A stretch of 29,176 nt of DNA from contig CAZMRQ010000014.1 in assembly GCA_964568795.1 (NCBI GenBank), forward strand, positions 1-29,176, in the 5' to 3' direction. The position numbers were made by a program, and so were the translations under genes. The stretch comes from CAZMRQ01 sp964568795. Its GTDB lineage: Bacteria > Pseudomonadota > Gammaproteobacteria > Comchoanobacterales > Comchoanobacteraceae. Under the pieces are notes generated by a model. The model did not search any database. It was given only the letters and a program-made list of their open reading frames with translations, and was not told the DNA's origin. Below, piece after piece: positions 21,963 through 29,176 of this stretch. Positions within the stretch are counted from its first letter, which is position 1. Each line of letters starts with the position of its first letter.

Positions 21963-24900
21963 TGAGTAAAAAAATATCTAAAAAGCCAGGCCCTTTCTAC
22001 TCCGATAATATACGAAATATTATTGAGCAAGGCGGTAGTGTCACCAATAAAAACTACAATGATCTGGCATCGATGGGAAATATTGCCTCGACATCGTCAT
22101 TTAGGTATGACCAACCAGGCACGGGTATAAAATCATCCCAGCAACTGAATATAGACTACACTAAATTTGAGAACTTTACGTTCTTTTCCTCGGCTCAGGT
22201 TAATGTTAACGTTGCATTCGATAGGATAATTAACGAGTTTCCATTTGATGGTGACAATAATGAACAGAATGTATTCCTGGACAGCCTGACAGGCTTTGAG
22301 AACTATGTCCTAGGAAGATTTCCAAAGAACAAGGGATTTTTACGTTTTTCAGGAACTCAGGTGGGAGAGGATCCCAGTTCTGGATTTGATTCCGGCCTGG
22401 GTACACATATTAATGTTGTCGATTCTGCAGGCAGTTTATTTCCTGACCTATCAAAGAATAAGACAGGTGAAAGCGTTTTAAATCCAGGTGCCAGGTCATT
22501 TTCAGCTGAGATGCAATTATTTGTGCCTGAAATTGTTAACAGTAATCAGGTTGTATTTCAAAAACTAAATTCAGGATCGAACTCCACTGGTTTTTCACTT
22601 TTTCTATCAGAGTCGACATCAACAACATCAGGCTCCCTATTTTTTGGTGTGACATCAGGTTCGCAGGCTATGTCGGCCTCATTTTTTGTTGATAAGGGTA
22701 AGTTTAATCACGTCTGCACGATTTTAAATCGTGGTATTAGCGATAATTTAGAGATTTATCTTAATTCTGTATTGGTGGCAACGTCAAGCACCAGTTGCGA
22801 TCTAGGTAATTTTAATATGGGTGCCAGCCAGTTCTTAATAGGTTCAGGAACTACACATAGTATAGTTAATGGTGGCGCCAATTTTATACCTGTCCAGACA
22901 CTTTCTGGTGCCATAGATGAGTTTAGGTTTTTTCACAACGCCAGAGGAATTAGTGAACAGCGAGAATTTGGGCTTAGAAATATATCCCCCACTAGTGATC
23001 TAAAATTATATTTCAAGTTTAATGAGCCGACCGGATCGTACACATCCAATAATATTGCACTAGATAGTTCAGGTAATTCGCTTCACACAACTATTACGAA
23101 TTTCAAGACATCGCTTCGGCTGCCTTTGACTCTTGATAATCCTATGACAGCTGAACGACTGTCCAAAAATCCCGTGTTATTTCCTACTAATGCTGAGGTC
23201 GTGTCACTAAATACTCTTCTTCTGACAAGTGCCAGTATATATGATGATCGTAACCCCAACTTAATAACACGATTGATCCCATCCCACTACTTTTTGGAGG
23301 GGCAGGCATTTGACGGATTTCAGACTGAGTCAGGCCCAATAGTAGATGACTTTACAGGAACATCCATCCCGGGATCAGGCAAGCTTGGAACAGCGCAATT
23401 AATATCTAGTTTCCTATACACATGGGCTAAGTTCTTCGATGATATGAAAATGGTAGCAGACTCATTTGCTACACTAATGCACGTCGACTATGACAAGACA
23501 GATAACGTGCCCGATCAGTTCTTGCAATTTCTTGCGAATCACTATGGAATATCGCTGCCAGCAATTTTTAAGAACGCATCATCCGGCCAATTTTTTGATG
23601 GCAATGACCTGACAGATTCAGTTGGTTCCCAGGCTAACGGCCTTCAGTATATACAGAATGAGATCTGGCGTCGAATACTGATCAATATTAATGATATAAT
23701 AAGGTCAAAGGGAACCTTGCACTCTGTTAAGGCACTAATCAGGTCAATGGGCATAGATCCTGATAATAACTTCCGTATTAGGGAGTTCGGCGGACCGACA
23801 AAGGCTTCGCTTGAGGTCTCTAGGCAGTTTAAGTCGGAGGTTTCAGCTATGCTAGATTTCTCTGGCTCGATGGCGAGTGTTACGCCCGTTTTGAGCTACC
23901 AGGGGATTCCAAGTAACAAGCCCTTCGTGATGAGTGCATTTTTATCAGGCAGTCGCACTGAGGCAGGCTGGCCATATATAAGTGGTGACTTTCAGGATAA
24001 GGATAGGTATCCAGTTCATGGCATATCGAACAACGCCAATGATGGCCTATTCACATCAGGATCATTCACATATGAGGGAATCTATAGATTTCCTAATCTT
24101 ACGACTGGCTCATATCCAACGAACCAGAGCCTAGCTAGGCTTCATGTGACAGGTGCAGCTGCGGCACCCACAACACCCGGGCACGGTGTGGTAATGAATT
24201 TAGTCGCCATATCAGGGTCTAACACGGTGCGATTGTACGGCCGACCCTATGGATTGTTAGGATTAACAAATACCGGGTTTATGACAGAGGTAACAGGCGT
24301 AAATATATTCGATGGCCAGAAGTGGAATGTCTCATTTGGAAGATATCGCTATGATGATCCTGATATTCCTATAGCATATGATACGTCTAATATTTCCTCA
24401 TCGTACTTCTTGCGATGTGCTAGGCAGAATTTTGGTAAGATTATTGAATCATACACTACCGGCGCATTTTTTAATGATTATGAAGGATCAGATCGACGTT
24501 GGCTCGGCCTGGAGAATGTGAATGCAAGTACCAACGCATCAGGCAGTTTTATAGTTATTGGATCACAAAGCTTAGACACATCAAACCTTGCAGGTTATCT
24601 TAACAACAGTAATACTAATATTGCTGCACGTACCACTGACTTCGCTGGTCGGGTAACACAGATGAGATTCTGGTCAAAGGCACTCAGTATGAAGGATTGG
24701 CGGGAGCACGTCGTTAACTTCAAGTCGCTAGGTGTCGAGGACCCACTGGTCAACTTTAACTTTGAGACGCAGCCAACAGGTGCGTTCCAGCGAATGCGCC
24801 TGGACACATCGACTGACCAGCTAATAACCGACTCTAGCGCGCTTGGTGAGATTAGCGTGTTCGACTTCTCTCAGCAGTTGACTCCCTCAGGTACTGCAGG

Positions 24901-25582
24901 AGGTCCCTGGAGGAACCAGGGTGACCTCCCGGCATCGATTCCATATCACCTATCGGGGACAGGATTCGAGGCGTCCCAGCGTATCATCAAGCCGGAGCAG
25001 TTCTACTTCAGTATGATCTCGCCTAGATTCGACGAGTCAGCAACAACAGAGAAGGTCAGGCCAAGAGGTTTTCTAAATTCTGATTTTATAGAGGATTACC
25101 CATATGCCCAGGTGGCACCTGTCTATGAGATACTTCGGTCTGAGATTCCAAATGATGACACTAGGTTCTCTATTGAGTTTTCAGTCGTGGATGCCCTAAA
25201 CGAGGATATGATAAAGATATTTGGCACGCTTGAGAAGATGAATACGGCGATCGGCAGTCCTAACCTTCTTTTCTCACCTGATTATCCCATGCTGGAAGAC
25301 TTCCGCAATGTTTACTTTAATAGACTGACTGATAAGATGAACCTAAAGGGATTTTTCGAATTTTTTAAGTGGTTTGATACCACTGTTGGTGAGATGATAG
25401 TGCAGCTGGTACCTAGGAAGACAGACTACCTGGGCACTAATTTCGTTATCGAGTCTCATATGTTGGAGCGAGCAAAGATGGAGTATCACTTCACTGATAT
25501 CTACATGGGTGAGAACTCACGCTCAGGCCTGAAAGGCACCATCCTGCTTAGGCAGCTTGTCGGAGATTTGAAGAGGTTCTAA
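21962..25582 (+). CDS. Large baseplate wedge protein with two LamG-like domains around a P2 gpI-like segment
   Basis: A 1206-residue protein. About 175-345 is a concanavalin/LamG-like domain (ARSFSAEMQLFVPE, GKFNHVCTILNRG, LEIYLNSVLVATS, LSGAIDEFRFFHNARGISEQRE). About 480-615 is helical and resembles phage tail protein I of P2-type wedges (FFDDMKMVADSFATLMHVDYD, FLQFLANHYGISLP, INDIIRSKGTLHSVKALIRSMGI). About 690-930 is a second LamG-like region (QKWNVSFGRYR, AGRVTQMRFWSKALSMKDWREH). The remainder includes FFEFFKWFDTTVGEMIVQLVPR. T4 gp7 is a similarly large wedge protein in the same gene order, so I read this as its functional counterpart. The gene starts at ATG overlapping the previous stop. 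GC content rises in its 3' part (36 of 60 at 24901-24960). Confidence 0.72.
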   Translation: MSKKISKKPGPFYSDNIRNIIEQGGSVTNKNYNDLASMGNIASTSSFRYDQPGTGIKSSQQLNIDYTKFENFTFFSSAQVNVNVAFDRIINEFPFDGDNNEQNVFLDSLTGFENYVLGRFPKNKGFLRFSGTQVGEDPSSGFDSGLGTHINVVDSAGSLFPDLSKNKTGESVLNPGARSFSAEMQLFVPEIVNSNQVVFQKLNSGSNSTGFSLFLSESTSTTSGSLFFGVTSGSQAMSASFFVDKGKFNHVCTILNRGISDNLEIYLNSVLVATSSTSCDLGNFNMGASQFLIGSGTTHSIVNGGANFIPVQTLSGAIDEFRFFHNARGISEQREFGLRNISPTSDLKLYFKFNEPTGSYTSNNIALDSSGNSLHTTITNFKTSLRLPLTLDNPMTAERLSKNPVLFPTNAEVVSLNTLLLTSASIYDDRNPNLITRLIPSHYFLEGQAFDGFQTESGPIVDDFTGTSIPGSGKLGTAQLISSFLYTWAKFFDDMKMVADSFATLMHVDYDKTDNVPDQFLQFLANHYGISLPAIFKNASSGQFFDGNDLTDSVGSQANGLQYIQNEIWRRILININDIIRSKGTLHSVKALIRSMGIDPDNNFRIREFGGPTKASLEVSRQFKSEVSAMLDFSGSMASVTPVLSYQGIPSNKPFVMSAFLSGSRTEAGWPYISGDFQDKDRYPVHGISNNANDGLFTSGSFTYEGIYRFPNLTTGSYPTNQSLARLHVTGAAAAPTTPGHGVVMNLVAISGSNTVRLYGRPYGLLGLTNTGFMTEVTGVNIFDGQKWNVSFGRYRYDDPDIPIAYDTSNISSSYFLRCARQNFGKIIESYTTGAFFNDYEGSDRRWLGLENVNASTNASGSFIVIGSQSLDTSNLAGYLNNSNTNIAARTTDFAGRVTQMRFWSKALSMKDWREHVVNFKSLGVEDPLVNFNFETQPTGAFQRMRLDTSTDQLITDSSALGEISVFDFSQQLTPSGTAGGPWRNQGDLPASIPYHLSGTGFEASQRIIKPEQFYFSMISPRFDESATTEKVRPRGFLNSDFIEDYPYAQVAPVYEILRSEIPNDDTRFSIEFSVVDALNEDMIKIFGTLEKMNTAIGSPNLLFSPDYPMLEDFRNVYFNRLTDKMNLKGFFEFFKWFDTTVGEMIVQLVPRKTDYLGTNFVIESHMLERAKMEYHFTDIYMGENSRSGLKGTILLRQLVGDLKRF

Positions 25583-26409
25583 TGCCTATTACACCATTTG
25601 TTGAAGCGCCATTCGTCAGGACAACACCCCAGCCAGTCTCTGGTGGTATCAATACCTCTGCGTACGATAAGTTTCGTCAGGGTGTCTCTATAACGACAGA
25701 TCGTGAGCTACTTGGCGGCATGTTTCCAAAGATGAAGCCCGCAAATCAGCGTACGCCAACAGGGTTCCAGGAGAGCACAGTCTTTGGACAGCCGGCCCTG
25801 TTCAGTGCCGAGAAGCCGTATGTCGATATCGAGAAGTTCGATCCTGTAAAGTTTATAACAGCTGCCGGTCAATATCGGATATATCCCGATGTCCTTAATG
25901 ACTCTTCATTCCTAGATCCCTACCAGATGGACGGTGCCATAGAGCCGCTGGTGATTAGAAAGGCTGCAACGCTGTCAACACTGGCGGGCACGGAGTACGC
26001 TCATCGAATTAGGGGTAGCATGCAGGCAGGTAATATAGATGAGCATGATGGTGCATCCCAAACTGTACAGATATATGACTATCGCCAGCCAATTAGTGTC
26101 AAGCCATTTATTGACTTTCCTGAGTATATGGGAGCTGATGTTATGGGCGCTGTTTCCATTCCAGGCGTCGTATCGGAGGTCCAGGCGGTTATATTTCCAT
26201 TTAACGATCGCGATTTTCGTTCCAGGATTTATCTAGATGGTCCTGAGGGTGCTATTAACGGATCTAGCATGGTCAATGCTGCGCTGGCTTTATCTGGGAC
26301 ATTCGAGGTGATGCTGGGTGAAGACCAGGTCAGCGCCCCGGCTGGATTTATATATGATAATAACCCGTACGGCACAGACTCCCTGGCGTTCGGGGGACTA
26401 AAGAAGTAA
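25582..26409 (+). CDS. Baseplate/tail structural protein of unknown fold
   Basis: A 275-residue protein starting in a TAATG stop-start overlap with the wedge gene and ending in another TAATG with the next gene. It has no signal peptide, transmembrane segment or cysteine. It is Pro-, Gly- and aromatic-rich, beta-prone, and contains PFIDFPEYMGADVMGAVSIPGV and RDFRSRIYLDGPEGAINGSS. The C-terminus is Gly/Asn-rich. It lies where T4 encodes gp8, but I see no recognisable gp8 signature. Tight coupling on both sides says it is a stoichiometric structural partner of the two large neighbours. Confidence 0.65.
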   Translation: MPITPFVEAPFVRTTPQPVSGGINTSAYDKFRQGVSITTDRELLGGMFPKMKPANQRTPTGFQESTVFGQPALFSAEKPYVDIEKFDPVKFITAAGQYRIYPDVLNDSSFLDPYQMDGAIEPLVIRKAATLSTLAGTEYAHRIRGSMQAGNIDEHDGASQTVQIYDYRQPISVKPFIDFPEYMGADVMGAVSIPGVVSEVQAVIFPFNDRDFRSRIYLDGPEGAINGSSMVNAALALSGTFEVMLGEDQVSAPAGFIYDNNPYGTDSLAFGGLKK

Positions 26410-29176
26410 TGGCGAAGATAGTCAAGGGAGTTGTTAATCAAGGTCGCTATGACTTATTAAAAGAGTTTGGTGGTCCTGTTGACGTTTATCGTTCTGAAGC
26501 TGATTTAGTGCTATGGGCGGAGATGACGCCATCGACACCGACTGATAATAGCGGCATTGCCAACACTACAATGGGATATGACGGAAGTGTCACCACCAGC
26601 GAGATTACACTTCCACCAGGCATTAAACGCTATCGTGCGGCTGGATTTAGTGAGGCCAGTGCTTTAAGCGCCCAGGCAGTTAATACCGATGGTGCATTCT
26701 GTTTCACATCCTTGGCAGATGGTGGCACACCTACAGCAACAAGTGACAGGCCATTTTCATTTAGTATGTGGGTTAAGCTAGAAACTGCATTTTATCAGAG
26801 TCCAGATGCTTACTTTGTGAGCAAGGAATCAGCCGTCTATCCTAATTTCGAGTACTCTATACACATTTCTGGTGATAATATAATTAGCTTTCGGCTCTGG
26901 AAGGGTAGCGGTGATCCAGCCGATTTTGGTATGGCCTATGTCGTGGCAAAATCACTTTCCACAGCAGGCTTCGTTGGCAATCCAGACGCCTATGGCTATG
27001 ATTTCACTAAATGGACCCACCTCGCCTTCACATCTGCCGGCCTCCCGGCCTCCCAGGCACAGGACGGCCTAAAGATCTATGTCAATGGTGAGGAACAGGA
27101 GTACACTACTAAAACCAATCTAAATTATGATTTTGGAATGGCACCAACGTACTCCGACCCGCTAGTCATCGGTGCATTTACCACAACATCAAATCGCATG
27201 ACAGGCCAGATGACCGAATTTGCAGCATGGGATAGTGAACTATCAGCTGCCGATGTTAAGGCTATTTATAGGACTTCATCGCGTAATATTGGGATCCATT
27301 CGGGCATCATCAACAATCCACCTCGTATTATACTCCAGGCACGTGATAATGCCACCGGCTCCTACCCAACTGTCTCTCGCATAGGAGACCCAGGCCGGAC
27401 AGGCAGGTACGCCGCCAACTTCAATGATACTAGCACCGTGGTCTTTAACAGCGATGTCACGGTGTCCTACCCGACAGACCTGCAGAGCGCCGATGCTGCC
27501 TACATCAGTCAGTCAGTAGCCACACCCAACACTAACTCTACGATCCAGGCAGCAGGCACCGTCAGGAAGGGCGTTGCTGATGCTAACATCACATTCACAC
27601 CTGGAGAGGACCTAAAACCATTTGTGGAGGATAAGCTCTACGCTTCCACTCCTGAGGCATTTACTGATCCGTTCTACCTGACAGGGTCTGCCGTGGCAGA
27701 TGTTGGACTAGGGTTTACTAATCCATTAAGGAGTAAGACTAAGATAGAGATTGATTTAGCTCCTATTGCATCCGATGTTTTTGGCTTTATATCCGGAGTA
27801 AATGTCGATCATTCATTTACTGTTCCAAAACCAGCCCAGGACCTTAGTGAAAATCCTAATGTCTGGCCAATGGTTTACTATAATTTTGATAATAGAATAT
27901 TTCAAAAGATTGGTTTTGGAATTCCTAGTGCGACTGTTGGGGGATCTGGCGGGACTAGAGACACGAAGGCAATGGCTACTATATCAGGCACGATCGGATT
28001 CAGCAGGGGGACAGAGTTAATATCTGAGGGAATGGACGCACAATGTAGGCCTATAAGTTCTTTTGGGTTTCCATCACATCCTCGATATCATGCAACGTCT
28101 TCACACTTATACCCAATAAGTGATAAGATAGACAAGTCTTTTTTGGTTGAAAAGTTTGTGTATGAATTTAAGGCGGCATATAGCATTGGATCTGACACTA
28201 GCACCGACCGTGATGCAATGTTCAAGCCTGATGGAGCGGGAATAACGGCTGATTTAACAGACAAGGGCAGGTCGTCAATTTTAACATTTTTTATCTTAAA
28301 TCAGCGAACTCCAACAAATGTATCTTTTCGAACAGCACCAGACAACAATTTAAACTATACAGGTCCAGGCAGTTCAGCAGATAATATCCAGTCAGTTTCA
28401 GTTCCTATTCTTATTCCATCCAGGACACAGCTACAACGTGGTGATCCATACGTGCTTGTCGACACGTATCGTGATTTAGTTGCTTATGGACAAGTAAATT
28501 TATTTTCATATGGCACCTCTAGTGAATCGTTTATGTCAGGTGCAATATCCACAGGAGGACTAGGTAGGGAATTAAATTTAGAGGCATCAGCCGTCCATCC
28601 AGGTGTTACAGGTTCATTTGTGATGTCAGGAACTGTTAAAACAACTCCTTCATTCACATTAAGTCCATCTTACCGAATAACAAAATTTCCAGATAGTGCA
28701 TCTGATGCCTTGTGCCTATCAACACACTATCATGGTACCCGTCCAGGCACAGGCCTCGCGGGAACTAGGGGATTAACATCTGTCGTCCCCGGAGGGGCTA
28801 TCACTGGCTCTATGAAAGATTTCGGAAGGACAATATCAGGGACCGGGACATCAGATAGTTTCACAATTACAACATTTGCCGAATATGATATATCAAGTCC
28901 TTACCTGCTTAAACCATCAGATAATTTAATTTTTGGATGGCAGGTTCCAATGCCATATAGGTGGCAACAGAGCTGCGAGACCGGCACAGGTCCCAATATG
29001 CAGTTGCTCCCAGGCAAAGGCAAGCTGACGCTCTACGGCTCCCTGATCACCGACGGCCACGAGCACCACGACGGCCTGAACCAGCCGCTGACCTCCGACG
29101 CTATCCACGAGTTCATCGGATTTCACGGTCCGCCGCTGGACCAGTGGAACACGGAGCCCAGGCAGCAGTTCAGTGG
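26409..29176 (+). CDS. Very large LamG-containing virion protein, 3' end outside window
   Basis: Open without a stop from ATG 26409 (TAATG overlap) to the right edge, at least 922 codons. After a short N-terminal segment (MAKIVKGVVNQGRYDLLKEF), a LamG/concanavalin-like domain occupies about 95-290 (PFSFSMWVKL, FTKWTHLAFTSAG, GLKIYVNGEEQEY, MTGQMTEFAAWDSELSAADV). The middle is beta-rich, with RYHATSSHLYPISDKIDKSF and YEFKAAYSIG. Near the edge is LYGSLITDGHEHHDGLNQPL, followed by SDAIHEFIG, which by memory resembles a conserved C-terminal block in tail proteins of marine phages. It is probably an outer-wedge or adhesin protein. Base composition changes along it: 62% GC at 27001-27060, 35% at 28861-28920 and about 63% at 28981-29160. 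Confidence 0.8.
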   Translation, partial: MAKIVKGVVNQGRYDLLKEFGGPVDVYRSEADLVLWAEMTPSTPTDNSGIANTTMGYDGSVTTSEITLPPGIKRYRAAGFSEASALSAQAVNTDGAFCFTSLADGGTPTATSDRPFSFSMWVKLETAFYQSPDAYFVSKESAVYPNFEYSIHISGDNIISFRLWKGSGDPADFGMAYVVAKSLSTAGFVGNPDAYGYDFTKWTHLAFTSAGLPASQAQDGLKIYVNGEEQEYTTKTNLNYDFGMAPTYSDPLVIGAFTTTSNRMTGQMTEFAAWDSELSAADVKAIYRTSSRNIGIHSGIINNPPRIILQARDNATGSYPTVSRIGDPGRTGRYAANFNDTSTVVFNSDVTVSYPTDLQSADAAYISQSVATPNTNSTIQAAGTVRKGVADANITFTPGEDLKPFVEDKLYASTPEAFTDPFYLTGSAVADVGLGFTNPLRSKTKIEIDLAPIASDVFGFISGVNVDHSFTVPKPAQDLSENPNVWPMVYYNFDNRIFQKIGFGIPSATVGGSGGTRDTKAMATISGTIGFSRGTELISEGMDAQCRPISSFGFPSHPRYHATSSHLYPISDKIDKSFLVEKFVYEFKAAYSIGSDTSTDRDAMFKPDGAGITADLTDKGRSSILTFFILNQRTPTNVSFRTAPDNNLNYTGPGSSADNIQSVSVPILIPSRTQLQRGDPYVLVDTYRDLVAYGQVNLFSYGTSSESFMSGAISTGGLGRELNLEASAVHPGVTGSFVMSGTVKTTPSFTLSPSYRITKFPDSASDALCLSTHYHGTRPGTGLAGTRGLTSVVPGGAITGSMKDFGRTISGTGTSDSFTITTFAEYDISSPYLLKPSDNLIFGWQVPMPYRWQQSCETGTGPNMQLLPGKGKLTLYGSLITDGHEHHDGLNQPLTSDAIHEFIGFHGPPLDQWNTEPRQQFS

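Noticed and set aside
27802..28020. Alternative-frame 72-codon + frame inside the last structural gene
   Set aside because: The main frame runs uninterrupted through it with sensible protein text; this one has no motif and no ribosome-binding site.

Overview
The window looks like part of a large, tailed, myovirus-type (T4-like baseplate) bacteriophage genome, probably environmental and infecting a Gram-negative bacterium. All credible genes lie on the + strand. They are packed with gaps of at most about 70 bases and frequent start/stop overlaps, and many starts (including GTG and TTG) sit behind AGGAGG-type ribosome-binding sites. The right half is a recognisable baseplate block: an OB-fold hub, a gp25-like wedge, a gp6/J-like wedge, then large wedge and tail-surface proteins. 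A late sigma-factor-like gene precedes it. I saw no tRNA, rRNA, CRISPR array, insertion sequence or integrase, and no gene-free stretch over 300 bases.

Left region (1 to about 8.5 kb, AT-rich; sampled 60-base blocks are mostly 18-40% GC): a surface-polysaccharide cassette. It holds the tail of an unidentified gene, a GT-B glycosyltransferase, an LpxD-like acyltransferase, an LpxA/PglD-like hexapeptide acyltransferase, a ketoacyl-ACP synthase III with an intact Cys-His-Asn triad, a sulfotransferase, a WbpD-like N-acetyltransferase, a shortened WbpE/DegT-type aminotransferase, an FkbM-type methyltransferase, a polysaccharide-deacetylase-like protein and a Gfo/Idh/MocA oxidoreductase. Centre-left (8.1-11.2 kb): a short UDP-sugar 6-dehydrogenase, two NAD-dependent epimerase/dehydratases and a stand-alone mannose-6-phosphate-isomerase-type cupin. 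GC content rises part-way through the dehydrogenase gene.

Middle (11.2-15.9 kb): a RecB/Cas4-like PD-(D/E)XK nuclease with four candidate Fe-S cysteines, two GT4 glycosyltransferases, a small one-TM protein, a gp55-like late sigma factor and a small helical protein. Right (15.9 kb to end): gp5-like hub without lysozyme, a 61-residue protein, gp25, gp6, a DNRLRE-like protein, a 1206-residue wedge protein combining LamG and P2 gpI-like segments, a 275-residue protein, and a very long LamG-containing structural protein that runs off the end.

Working model (inference): UDP-sugar dehydrogenase, Gfo/Idh oxidoreductase, aminotransferase and WbpD-like acetyltransferase together cover the four chemical steps of the known WbpA-B-E-D route to UDP-2,3-diacetamido-2,3-dideoxy-glucuronic acid. 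The KAS III and LpxD-like genes suggest a second branch that builds and attaches an unusual acyl group. Glycosyltransferases, methyl- and sulfotransferase could finish or decorate a glycan on the host surface or the virion. The unusual points are the acylation branch, the eroded aminotransferase, the composition breakpoint inside the dehydrogenase gene, and the carbohydrate-binding-like folds built into baseplate genes.
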